From the NCBI GenBank assembly GCA_016703765.1, contig JADJBL010000017.1, positions 62,001 to 126,000 on the forward strand: a stretch of DNA of 64,000 nt, read 5' to 3'. Origin of the DNA: Saprospirales bacterium (GTDB taxonomy: Bacteria > Bacteroidota > Bacteroidia > Chitinophagales > Saprospiraceae). A program made the position numbers and the translations under genes. This document shows, in pieces, positions 1 to 8,337 of the stretch (position 1 is its first letter; the number at the start of each line of letters is the position of its first letter). The notes under the pieces were generated by a model. The model was not told where the DNA came from, searched no databases, and saw nothing but the letters and a program-made list of their open reading frames with translations.

Positions 1-2678
1 CTGTAGGTTCCGGGAGTCGAATAGGTCACCAAGGGGTTTTCCGCCGAAGAGGTGCTGGGGGTCCCTCCGGGGAAGGACCAACTCCACGTACTCACATTGT
101 TAGAGGACTGGTCGGTGAATTGCACCGCAAGCGGGCCGCAGCCGGAGGTAGGGGCAGCTGTAAAACCAGCCACCGGTGGCGTCTGAATGAGTATCGCCTG
201 GGGGAATATACTCGCACCGCAGGGGTTGTTGACCGTCAGGATGACTATATAAGCGCCGTCGCCCGGGTAGGTATGTGGCGGGGGGTGTTGCAGGGTGCTG
301 CTCGTCCCATCCCCGAAATTCCAGTTGAAGGTCGTGGAATTGGGTGTGGAAATATTGGTAAAGGTCACTGTGGTTCCGTTTTTCACGTAAGTAAACTGAG
401 CCACAGGCGCGGATCCCACTGTGATGTAACTCGTCTTGGTCAGGGTATTCGACCCGGCGGGGTTCGAAACAGTGAGCGAAACGGTATAGGTTCCTGGCAT
501 GGTGTATAGCACCACAGGGTTTTGAAGGGTGGAGGAAGTAGGCAGGGCGCCAGGGAAGGACCAGTTCCAGGAAAGCGGGACGTTGGTGGACATGTCCTGG
601 AAATTGACCTGCAAGGGGGCGCAGCCGTTGGTCGGAAATCCGAGAAAGTTGGCTACTGGGGGTACGAGCACCTCGCAACTGCTCAGGAGCCGCACGTTGT
701 CGATGTACATCCGGTTGCCGTTCCCGTTGTAGTTTTCGATCTTGATCCGGCAGTTGGGTTGATTGGCATAGGGGGAGAGGTTGAGGGAGAGGCAGTTGGG
801 TCCTCCGGCGCCAAAGCACCACTCGCCCGCGGTTTGCGGGTTGAATGCGGTGGTCAGGTCGGGCCGGGTGGCAAAATTCTGGCTGCCGTTTTCCGTGGCG
901 GCGAAGATCCGGGTGTAGGACGCGCCGCCGTTGGTGGACATATAGACGATGAGGGAATCGCGCCGGGTGGAGTTAAACCTCGCATAGGCGTATTCGATTT
1001 CCAGGGTGATGTTGTTGCGGCCGAAAAGGCTGAAGGTAGGCGAGATCATGCCGTCTCGCTGCCCCGGCGAATTGTAGTTGAAATTGTCGAGTCTCATCGC
1101 ATTGGCGCCCTGGCGGGTGCCGCTGACGGCCTGGTTGGTCCAGGTCGACCCGTTGTCGGGATTTTGAAGGGTCCAGCCTCCCAGGCCGCTTTCAAAACCT
1201 TCGAAGAAAAAGAAATCCGTGCCTCCGGAATTCACCACGTTTATATAGGAGGGCTTTGTCAGCATATTGGAGCCGTTGGAATTGGTCACCGTAAGAGTCA
1301 CGTTGTAAACTCCGGGGTTGTTATACACTACCGTCGGGCTGCGCTCCGTAGAGGTGGATGGCGTAGCGCCCGGCATGGACCAGCTCCAGGTAGCAGGGCT
1401 GTTGGTCGATTCGTCGAAGAAGGTGACGAAGCTGCCCGTGCACAGGGTGGTGATATTGGCCGTAAATGCGGGCGTCGGGGGGGCCGGAGGCGGGCAGATC
1501 GAAAGGCAGCCGCCCGGCGGGTCGATCTGGAGGATAAAGGCATTGATCTGGTTGACGGATTGCGCGGACCAGGCATTGGTGTTGTTCACCGCGGGCGCCA
1601 TGATAGTGGGCGAGCCTGCCGGGTCGTGGGTGGCGTTGAAGTTGTGGCCGATTTCGTGAGAACCCAACACCCGAAGAAGATTGGCATTGGTCGTAAAATC
1701 CTGCAATACGTGATACCGGTCGCTGGTACACACCGAGCCGAGCCACGCAATGCCGACGGTGCCGCCGTCCAGGTCTCTGTCGGTCCACAACTGACCCAGA
1801 TCGTGGGTGGAAGTAAAACCACCAGGGCCCCAGTTGGTGAAACTGTTCAGCAGGGTGTTGGGGTTGGTGGAGGAAGTCCAGGGATCGCAGGTGGAACAGC
1901 TGGAGACGAATTGTTCGGTAATAAAAAAGGAGATCTGGTCCGAAAACTCGTTGTCGTAGTTGGTGGCCACGTTGTTCATGACCCCGATATTGTGGTTCTG
2001 GACGGCTGCACTAGAGCCGTATGATTGAAACATCAGCCAGTCGGAAGCAATGGCCAGTTGCACGCGATAGCAAAGGCCTACGAGGCGCATGCCATCGAGG
2101 TCCCCGATATGCTCCGGGTCGGGCGTATGCTCGGACATGGCGGTGGCGCCGCAGGTCATTCCCTCTACGGGGATAACCTTGGAAGCGGGATAGACGACAA
2201 ACTGGTCGCGGTCTGCCTCGGGCTGAAAGTACCAGAGCGGTTCGATGAAATAGGTTTCCCCTCCTTCCTCTATGTAGCCGTAAATAAAGTCATGGTCGAA
2301 AGTCAGGCTGACCGTGGAGAATGGGTCTTATATGCTTTCGCCGCGAAAGCTCTTGTTTTCCTCCAAAGGTGCTTCCACGATGCCGTTTTCAGTCGCCACG
2401 CGGACGGTATAGCCGGCAGCTCTTAAGTCGTTGGCATATATGCTCACATCCCAACTGAAGCGATCGCCCAGCTTAAGGCGAAAGGGGCGCAGGCCCGGGG
2501 CTTCCTTTACGTACTGGTTTAAGGATGCCGGGTCGATCCGGTAGATGTAAAATTCTCCAAATTGCTGGGTTAGTCCTTCCGTCGACCTGGGGGTAAGCTC
2601 TACCCCGGTAAATTGAGGTGTTTGAGCAAAAGATACCAGCCAGGAAAGCAAAAGGGAAAGGGTAAATGCTGAACGCAT
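1..2678 (-). CDS. Secreted reprolysin-like zinc metalloprotease with PKD domains, 3' end outside window, interrupted by in-frame TAA
   Basis: The start at 2678 begins a signal peptide (MRSAFTLSLLLSWLVSFAQ). A propeptide-like region follows, then a metzincin catalytic domain with the zinc motif HEIGHNFNATHD (about 1623-1660) and a Met-turn-like IMAP 13 residues later. Beyond that are at least three PKD-type repeats (for example TFNWNFGDGTSS) and a beta-sandwich segment with an acidic, Asn-rich surface. The frame is still open at base 1, so a C-terminal sorting domain would lie outside. An in-frame TAA at 2328-2330 splits FRGES-I from DPFSTVSLTF; the residues on both sides continue the same domain without a change of frame, so this is a nonsense change or a base error, not a frameshift. 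By family, the product would be a secreted protease, probably exported by T9SS. The metzincin assignment is firm; the substrate is unknown. Confidence 0.85.
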
Positions 2679-2932
2679 ATCTAGTCCAATTTTTTTTTGA
2701 AAAAAAGTAGTTCGAAAATTGGTTATTGGGATGAGGGTATGCCCCCTGAATGGGTTTTAGGAAGCCGTTTTTTGGTGGGGGGTATCGAGGGCTGGCCAAA
2801 TAAGATTCTCTGGCCGGCCAAACAGCCAGAACCACACAAAGGTAATTTTTAGCCTTTAATAATGGAAGTAAAGGAGTGGGATTGTCGCCCAATTTACCCT
2901 AAGGCCTATGAACAGGGGGGGCTGGAGGGGAA

Positions 2933-2969
2933 ATAAAAAAAGCCCCTGTCCGTACTCAGAACAGAGGCT
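2933..2969 (-). terminator. Rho-independent terminator-like hairpin on the minus strand without an obvious upstream gene
   Basis: Read on the minus strand, AGCCTCTGT pairs with the GACAGGGGCT arm across a loop of about 9 bases (allowing a G-U or mismatch), and a run of seven T follows. No minus-strand gene ends just upstream of it; the nearest, kynA, ends about 860 bases away beyond the oppositely oriented beta-barrel gene. Confidence 0.6.
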
Positions 2970-3127
2970 ACATGGTCAAAAGTTACTTCTTTATTCGCAA
3001 ACCCGAAGAACGGGCGGGAATTTTTTGCCGTTTTCTCGTAAAAAACTACCGTTTTCCGGAAAAACCCGATCAAAAATAAGATTTATTTCCATTCGTTCAA
3101 ACTGGAACGGAAAAAGTTTTTTCAGCC

Positions 3128-3135
3128 TATCTTTG
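3128..3135 (+). promoter_or_regulatory. Bacteroidota -7 promoter box (TATCTTTG)
   Basis: TATCTTTG matches the TAnnTTTG consensus of Bacteroidota housekeeping promoters and lies 25 bases before the ATG at 3161. I see no clear TTTG -33 element at the expected distance. Confidence 0.5.
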
Positions 3136-3160
3136 CCCAGCCCAGTTAAATCCACGCCAT

Positions 3161-3808
3161 ATGAAAAAATCGAATGTACTCCCAGCTCTCGTCCTGCTGG
3201 CATTTTTCTTCGCCCTCGCTCCGGCCCAGGCTCAAAAGCCCAAAGAGAAGCGCTCCTCGGGCGTTTCGGAATACCTGGAAGATAAAGGGAATTTCGCCAG
3301 CCACCTTTGGTATGGAGGGGGGTTCAGCCTCGGCTTTTCGGGCAACAACATCTACAACGTCTTCAACCTGGGCATTTCGCCCATGGTCGGCTACAAGATC
3401 ATCGAGCCCCTTTCCATCGGACCGAGGGCCTCTTTCCAATACACGTTTATCAAGGGGGTGGGTACCGACAACCAAATCCATAAAGTCCAGCCCTTCTCCT
3501 ACTCCATGGGGGTGTTCACCCGCTTCAAGTTTTTTCGGTACATTTTTGCCCACCTGGAATACGAACTGGAAAATTCGGAATACGCGCTGGTCAGCCCCCA
3601 AAGCGGCCTCCTGCTCTACGATCCGACCCTCGACAAGATCCTCACCCAAAGGGAAGTGCGCGACAACCTCTACCTCGGCGCGGGGTACAACAGCTCCGGC
3701 GGGCAGGGCTTCGGATTTGAGATCCTCCTGCTCTACAACGCCCTCAACGGGTCCAATTCGCTGGATTTGCCTTTTTTGCTGCGGTTTGGGATGACGTATA
3801 AATTCTAG
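3161..3808 (+). CDS. Outer membrane beta-barrel protein
   Basis: A 215-residue protein starting with a clear signal peptide (MKKSNVLPALVLLAFFFALAPAQA). A basic linker (KPKEKRSS) follows, then alternating hydrophobic/aromatic strands such as WYGGGFSLGFSG, MGVFTRFKFFRY and FGFEILLLYNAL. It ends in phenylalanine (FLLRFGMTYKF), the usual C-terminal residue of outer membrane barrels. The size fits an eight-stranded barrel of the OMP_b-brl/PorT-like kind common in Bacteroidota. It faces kynA on the other strand, tail to tail, with only about 20 bases between the likely stops. The function beyond membrane location is not recognisable. Confidence 0.8.
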   Translation: MKKSNVLPALVLLAFFFALAPAQAQKPKEKRSSGVSEYLEDKGNFASHLWYGGGFSLGFSGNNIYNVFNLGISPMVGYKIIEPLSIGPRASFQYTFIKGVGTDNQIHKVQPFSYSMGVFTRFKFFRYIFAHLEYELENSEYALVSPQSGLLLYDPTLDKILTQREVRDNLYLGAGYNSSGGQGFGFEILLLYNALNGSNSLDLPFLLRFGMTYKF

Positions 3809-3827
3809 GGTACACCGTAAAGGTGCC

Positions 3828-4834
3828 CTACTCCTTTTGGCGGGCATCCAGCTTTTCTGGATGCGGTCCTGGAATATTTTCATAATGCCGGCCTTCCCCC
3901 AATCCTCTTTTTCCTCTTCCGTCCAGAGGGCGTCGAAGAACCAGATCTTCTGAAATTTGGGCGGCAAATACTGCCGCCAGTTGGTGCCGCCCGTGCCTTC
4001 TTCCGCCTTCGGCAAATAGCGGGCCGCGGAGGCCAGGTGGCTCATCCGCCAGTGGATATTGACGAACGTATCATATTCGCGAAGGGTTTCCCGCAGAGCG
4101 GTGTCGGCCTGGATTTCTGCCGGCAGCCGGGAGAATAGCACGCTGAGGTTGTGGTCCTTGTATCGTTTGATGAACTGCATCAGGGAAGCGTCGTATTTCC
4201 GCTCGAACTCCCGCAGGGTCAGCGTTTTTTGACCGGTTTTGGTCTCGATGCCTCCGTGCTTCCAATATACATGTTGGTACTGCTCTTCCGGGCCGAGGGT
4301 TTTGTCGTCGCGCCAGGTATCCATGAGCAGGCAGGAGAGCGGGGCGCTCATCAGCTCGATATGGCGGAATTGCACCGACTGAAATCCCGATGCGGGCAGC
4401 AAGGCCATGCGAAATTGCCGGAACTGGTGGGGGTCCATGCCGCTGTGCATGATGTCGAGGCTCCCGCAGAGGTGTTTGAAATAGTTTACCACCCGTCCGG
4501 CGCGGAGCTTCCATTTTTCCAGATCGAGATACTCCTTGTTCCGCTCCTCGGTGAGCTGTTCCAACTCGTGTTTGATGAGTTTAAAAAACAGCTCGGTGAT
4601 CTGGTGGTACACGATGAAGATCATCTCGTCGGGGTAGCCGGTTCGGGGGGTCTGAAGGCCCAACAGGCTGTTCAGGTGGATGTAATCCCAATAAGAAAGG
4701 CCGTGCGATTGCACCAGCCCCTCCAGGTAGTCGAAGAAATCCTGGCCGACTCCCTCGTATTTCTCCTTCAGCCGCTCGAGATAAGCGATCCCTTTGTCCA
4801 GCTCTTCGGGAGAGAAAATGTCCGAATGACTCAT
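3828..4834 (-). CDS. kynA: Tryptophan 2,3-dioxygenase
   Basis: The enzyme is a haem protein that opens the indole ring of L-tryptophan to N-formylkynurenine, the first step of the kynurenine pathway. Family landmarks are visible: HGLSYWDYIHLNSLLGLQ near the N terminus (substrate pocket), YPDEMIFIVYHQITELFFK with the conserved His, and near the C-terminal end NIHWRMSHL and GTGGTNWRQYLPPKFQ. The tail is abnormal. The frame that starts at 4834 does not stop where expected but runs antisense through the whole neighbouring beta-barrel gene to 3146 (562 residues). A TAG at 3828-3830 in another frame would give about 335 residues, the length I expect for the family, so a one- or two-base frameshift between the FQDRIQKSW segment and the stop is likely. 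I used that end. No other kynurenine-pathway gene is nearby. Confidence 0.85.
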
Positions 4835-4873
4835 AGGTTAAGGCTTTTCAGGCGAAGGTAAGAAAAGACAAAA

Positions 4874-7291
4874 TTATAATTCCACTTTCAGGCTTAGCAG
4901 GAAATTCCGCCCCGCCTGGGGGTAGTATCCGGTTTCAGTGACGGGTGGCGTGAAGGTATCGATATAGCGGTATGACCATCCGTTTGTCTCATACCGTTGG
5001 TTCCAGATATTGGCCAGCAACACCGAAGCCTCCGCTTTTCTTATCCGTTTGAATGGCAGGGAAAGCGTCAGTTTCAGGTCGCTGTAAAAATATGGATCCA
5101 AGGCGGCATCATCCTGGCTTGCATTATCCAGGTATTGTTTCCCCACGTATTTGGTCATCAAAGTAAATTGAAGAGATCGATCTTTTTCTGGAAGAAAATC
5201 ATAAGACAGTTGGGCGGAGCCGATCAGGGCGGGGGAAAAGGCGAGGTCAACAGTGCCCCTTTCGATGGCTGTTTGGCCGGCAATGAAATCCGGGAAAATC
5301 CAGGAGTAATAATCAACATATTCGATAAAGTCTTTGATCTTATTTCGGCTGAGGGTCAGACCGGCAATCACCTCCCAGCCGTTATACTGCCAGTTTCCTT
5401 CCAGTTCCACCCCGCCGCGGTAGCTGGTTGGCACGTTAACCCTGGTGTATTCCCCTACGTCGTTCAGCTTCCCCGTGACCACTAGCTGATCGCGGTAATG
5501 CATGTAATACAGGTTTGCATTCAGGCCCAGGTTTTTCCAGGTTTGCTGAAAACCGAACTCTCCGTTGTACAGGCGCTCCGGCCTGGGGCGGCTATTTGGG
5601 GAGCTCTCTGTATAATCGTTGCGATTGGGCTCGCGGTGGCCAACGGCAAAGGAGCCGTAGGCGCTTGTTTTATCGGAGAGCTGCCAGAAAAGGCCTGCTT
5701 TGGGGTTGAAAAAGTTCAAACTCACCGACTGAGTCACATCGTCCCCATCCCGGTCCAGACCGAGGAAGCGATAAAACACCTTGCGGTATTGCAGGTCGAG
5801 GTAGATACTCAGCGATTCTGCCAGATCGTACTCCGCCTTGCTGAACACGTTGAAATCCTGTTTCTCCGCATCGTTTTCGTAATACCTGTGGCGGATCTCG
5901 CTATCGCCCGAATCCCTTGCCCAGATCACCTTTCCGTAGTGGTCGCCGAGGTAGCGGTTGGCCGCTCCGCCGAGGGTCCAGCGCAAGCGGCTGTCACCTC
6001 CCAGGTAATGCAGCGCATAGGTAAGCCCGTAGAAATGGTTGTCGAGCCAGAGTTGGCGGATAAGGTCGGAAAAAAGCCCGTTTTCCGGCTCAATATTATA
6101 GCTGCCCAGATATTGGTCCGCTTTGTATTGCTCGTAAAAGCCGAGCCCCCGGGTGTAGTGTCCGTTGAGGTTCAGGTTCCAGTTGCGCGAAAGCTGATGG
6201 CTGAACAGCAGTTGGTAATGGGTTTGGGAGTAGTCGTCCACCTCGTTGTCGTATGGCGCGCCCTCTTTTTCCGTGCCTGCCGGATTGTAAGTGCGTTTTT
6301 CCGGATCGTCGATGAATGTCCCGGGGACCCCGTACCAGGCCTGGTAGGTCACTTCGTGGCCTGAAAAGAGGTTGAAGCGCAGGGCGCTTCGCTTTCCGAT
6401 ATACGCGCCGGAGAGGAAATAGGAGGAAAGGTCTGTGGAAGCCCGGTCGATATACCCGTCGGAGGATATGCCCGATAGACGGCCCTCAATGGTAAATCGC
6501 TCGCCAAGCAATCCGCTGCCAAACCCGACGCTGCGCCGCCAGGTATTGAAAGAGCCCATGCTTCCCGCCAGTTGGGCATAGGGTTCCGGCCGCAGTTGGT
6601 TGGTGTTCAGGTTGAGGGAGGCGCCGAAGGCGCCGGCTCCATTGGTCGAGGTACCCACCCCCCGCTGGATCTGCACGTCCGTCACCGAGCTCATGATATC
6701 TGGCATATTCACCCAATAGACGCCTTGCGATTCCGCATCGTTGAGGGGTATGCCGTTTACGGTCACGTTGATCCGGGTGGGGTCGGAGCCGCGGATGCGC
6801 AACCCGGTGTACCCCACGCCGTTTCCGGCATCGGAGGTTTCCACGAGGGAGGGGGTGAAACGGAGCACGAAGGGCACGTCCTGGCCGAGGTTGTGGGTTT
6901 CCAGTTCCTCTTTGCCGAGGTTTTTATAGGTAATGGGGGTTCGTTCGCCGGCTCGGGTAGCCGTCACCAGCAGTTCGTCGAATTGGTAGGGCTGTTCCGT
7001 CAACTGAAAGTTCGCCAGGTTCTCGCCTTCGCTGAGTAAGAGGGCGCGTTCGCTTTTTTCAAATCCTACATACGTCACCCGGAGTGTGGCGGCGCCCGGG
7101 GCGAGGCCCTCGATCCGGTACAGGCCTATTACATCGGATTGGGCTCCCTTCCTGGTATGGGTTTCGTACACGTGTGCGCCCGCGAGCGGCTCGCCTTTTT
7201 CGTTGGTGATTTGTCCCGCCAAGGCGCTCTGCGCAAAAAGGGTCCATGCGGGCCAGGCGGCCAGGCTCAAAAGAAGAAGCATTTTTTTCAT
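4874..7291 (-). CDS. TonB-dependent receptor under TPP-riboswitch control, probable thiamine/thiamine-derivative uptake
   Basis: A protein of 805 residues from the ATG at 7291, chosen because it starts the signal peptide MKKMLLLLSLAAWPAWTLFA; a longer frame would use TTG and pass through the leader terminators. After the signal peptide come a carboxypeptidase-regulatory-like domain (GQITNEKGEPLAGAHVYE, about residues 25-100), a plug domain with LRIRGSDPTRINVTVNGIPL, and a long beta-barrel rich in aromatic strands ending LSLKVEL. Its leader carries a TPP riboswitch and two terminator hairpins, which links expression to thiamine pyrophosphate status. TPP-regulated TonB receptors in Bacteroidota (the Omr1 group) are predicted to import thiamine or its precursors, so that is the inferred substrate. 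No pnuT or thiamine pyrophosphokinase gene sits beside it; the next gene downstream is kynA. Confidence 0.88.
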   Translation of the reverse strand: MKKMLLLLSLAAWPAWTLFAQSALAGQITNEKGEPLAGAHVYETHTRKGAQSDVIGLYRIEGLAPGAATLRVTYVGFEKSERALLLSEGENLANFQLTEQPYQFDELLVTATRAGERTPITYKNLGKEELETHNLGQDVPFVLRFTPSLVETSDAGNGVGYTGLRIRGSDPTRINVTVNGIPLNDAESQGVYWVNMPDIMSSVTDVQIQRGVGTSTNGAGAFGASLNLNTNQLRPEPYAQLAGSMGSFNTWRRSVGFGSGLLGERFTIEGRLSGISSDGYIDRASTDLSSYFLSGAYIGKRSALRFNLFSGHEVTYQAWYGVPGTFIDDPEKRTYNPAGTEKEGAPYDNEVDDYSQTHYQLLFSHQLSRNWNLNLNGHYTRGLGFYEQYKADQYLGSYNIEPENGLFSDLIRQLWLDNHFYGLTYALHYLGGDSRLRWTLGGAANRYLGDHYGKVIWARDSGDSEIRHRYYENDAEKQDFNVFSKAEYDLAESLSIYLDLQYRKVFYRFLGLDRDGDDVTQSVSLNFFNPKAGLFWQLSDKTSAYGSFAVGHREPNRNDYTESSPNSRPRPERLYNGEFGFQQTWKNLGLNANLYYMHYRDQLVVTGKLNDVGEYTRVNVPTSYRGGVELEGNWQYNGWEVIAGLTLSRNKIKDFIEYVDYYSWIFPDFIAGQTAIERGTVDLAFSPALIGSAQLSYDFLPEKDRSLQFTLMTKYVGKQYLDNASQDDAALDPYFYSDLKLTLSLPFKRIRKAEASVLLANIWNQRYETNGWSYRYIDTFTPPVTETGYYPQAGRNFLLSLKVEL

Positions 7292-7311
7292 CAAAAGAAA
7301 TTTTTGGTAAA

Positions 7312-7340
7312 CCAAAAACCCGCCAAAGGGGCAAGGCGGG
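7312..7340 (-). terminator. Second leader terminator hairpin between TPP riboswitch and receptor gene
   Basis: On the minus strand CCCGCC (7335-7340) pairs with GGCGGG (7319-7324), and TTTTTGG follows. It lies 21 bases before the ATG at 7291, downstream of the first attenuator hairpin. Confidence 0.65.
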
Positions 7341-7348
7341 AGGAATCC

Positions 7349-7378
7349 CAAAAACCCAAAGCCTTCGGACGGAAGGCT
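7349..7378 (-). terminator. TPP-riboswitch expression-platform terminator
   Basis: On the minus strand AGCCTTC (7372-7378) pairs with GAAGGCT (7360-7366) across a five-base loop, followed by TTTGGGTTTTTGGG. Its first arm overlaps the 3' end of the aptamer's P1 helix, and the CCTTCC within it can instead pair with GGAAGG at the end of the aptamer, which would be a classical antiterminator. Confidence 0.7.
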
Positions 7379-7469
7379 CTTCCCTTCCCGGCATTACCCG
7401 GACAGGTTCTATGGGTTTGATCTCAGCCGTTGCCGTTTTTTAGGCGGCAAGTGGGCACCCCAGAAGAGA
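7377..7469 (-). promoter_or_regulatory. TPP (thi-box) riboswitch
   Basis: The minus strand carries the conserved aptamer parts in order: GGGGTGCC, then GGCTGAGATC, ACCCATAGAACCTGTC and GGGTAATGCCGGGAAGGGAAG. CTCTTCT at the 5' end (7463-7469) and GGAAGAG at the 3' end (7377-7383) form P1. It precedes the TonB receptor gene and is followed by two terminator hairpins, so transcription attenuation by TPP is the likely mechanism. Confidence 0.95.
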
Positions 7470-7502
7470 TAAGGAATTAAAGGTACGGAAAAAATTTGAG
7501 TG

Positions 7503-7525
7503 ACCGGGTGACTGAGTCACCCGGT
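7503..7525. repeat. REP-type palindrome, cluster A copy 1
   Basis: Arm ACCGGGTGACT, central G at 7514, then the exact reverse complement. First of three copies whose centres are 101 bp apart. Confidence 0.9.
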
Positions 7526-7596
7526 GAAGGAGGATCACACTAAAAAGTGAAAATAGGCCTTTATTTTCGGGTGTTTTCAGTGATTTTAGTCGAATT

Positions 7597-7633
7597 ATGA
7601 GTGACCGGGTGACTGAGTCACCCGGTCACTCAT
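7597..7633. repeat. REP-type palindrome, cluster A copy 2 (longest perfect copy)
   Basis: The same core as copy 1 with the pairing extended outward by seven bases on each side (ATGAGTG...CACTCAT), giving a perfect 37-bp palindrome around G7615. Confidence 0.9.
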
Positions 7634-7704
7634 TCAAATTAGTTTTTTAGTCATATTTATTGAAATCAATACTCCGGTACAATACTTACGTTCAATTTGC
7701 CCTC

Positions 7705-7727
7705 ACCGGGTGACTCAGTCACCCGGT
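7705..7727. repeat. REP-type palindrome, cluster A copy 3 (inverted)
   Basis: The same core with central C at 7716, meaning the element lies in the opposite orientation to copies 1 and 2. A degenerate half-copy (TCACCCCGTCAC) continues into the end of the NadR-like gene. Confidence 0.9.
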
Positions 7728-7730
7728 CAC

Positions 7731-8273
7731 TCACCCCGTCACTATGAATGAAAATCGGGCATTAAGATAATCGGTGACTACCTCCACCCGCTCCTCCTCC
7801 CCTCCCCTCACCTCCAAAAAAGCTCCCCCCATCCGAATGAGCTCCGAGCGGTAGATCTGATACAGTTCCTCCCGCTCGCCGGGGTTCTCGCGCAGGGGGT
7901 CGTACTCCCAGGGCACATCCGTGCCGCAGAGGAGGTGCAGGTCGTAAGGGTCGTTTTGCAGGGCCTCCAGGATATAGGGCGCGCATTTTCCGAAGCGGTA
8001 TTCCGACCATACCTTCATCACCAGCATGTCGGTGTCGCAGAAAAGGAAACGGTTTGCCTCGCGCAGCCCCTCTTCCTCCAAAAGCCTTTGCCCCCGGGCG
8101 ATCTGCTCCAGGTCTTCGAATTCGTAAGGCCTGCCCAGGCCATCGAGGTATTCGCGGGAGTACTCCCGGACCCAGGCCGTCCGGAACCGCTCCGCAAGGG
8201 CCATGGCAAGGGTTGTCTTGCCGGTCGATTCGGGGCCGGTGATCGCGATGCGGTATGGAGGCTTGTTATTCAT
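7731..8273 (-). CDS. NadR-like AAA-type kinase/ATPase
   Basis: A 180-residue P-loop protein. GPESTGKTT at residues 13-21 is the Walker A motif, in the GPESTGKST form typical of NadR-type ribosylnicotinamide kinase domains (AAA_28 family). REYSREYL and CDTDMLVMKVWSEYRFG fit conserved positions of that family. By family it would phosphorylate nicotinamide riboside or a related small molecule in the cytoplasm; the nucleotidyltransferase half of true NadR is absent, so the substrate is uncertain. Position just upstream of a TPP-controlled receptor raises the possibility of a vitamin-salvage role, but the riboswitch lies between them, so they are not obviously co-transcribed. The C-terminal residues IVTG and the TGA stop are encoded by a degenerate copy of the neighbouring palindrome. 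Confidence 0.75.
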   Translation of the reverse strand: MNNKPPYRIAITGPESTGKTTLAMALAERFRTAWVREYSREYLDGLGRPYEFEDLEQIARGQRLLEEEGLREANRFLFCDTDMLVMKVWSEYRFGKCAPYILEALQNDPYDLHLLCGTDVPWEYDPLRENPGEREELYQIYRSELIRMGGAFLEVRGGEEERVEVVTDYLNARFSFIVTG

Positions 8274-8337
8274 CGGGAAAACCTTAACTTGTAGCCCAAT
8301 TCAGCTTTGCAAAAGAAAACGATTCCGGCCAAATAGT

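Larger units (their letters stand above)
2679..3160. other. Intergenic region between divergent protease and beta-barrel genes
   Basis: No convincing gene is present in these 482 bases. It holds a minus-strand terminator-like hairpin (2933-2969) that no annotated gene feeds, and a TATCTTTG box (3128-3135) for the downstream beta-barrel gene. The rest is AT-rich with no other structure that I can support. Confidence 0.6.

Noticed and set aside
522..2024. 500-codon plus-strand frame antisense to the protease
   Set aside because: Lies opposite PKD and metzincin motifs and has a Gly/Arg/Val-biased composition typical of shadows.
2991..3203. 70-codon minus-strand frame upstream of the orphan terminator
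   Set aside because: It overlaps the signal peptide region of the beta-barrel gene, and its sequence shows no recognisable feature; a non-coding transcript fits better.
7501..7730. CRISPR array (regular palindromic repeats with unique spacers)
   Set aside because: Only three copies, spacers of about 70-80 bp, mixed orientation, and no cas genes; the transposase at 59186 explains them better as REP elements.
8203..8337. Longer start for the conserved unknown gene
   Set aside because: The extra 45 codons overlap the divergent NadR-like gene and have no conserved features.
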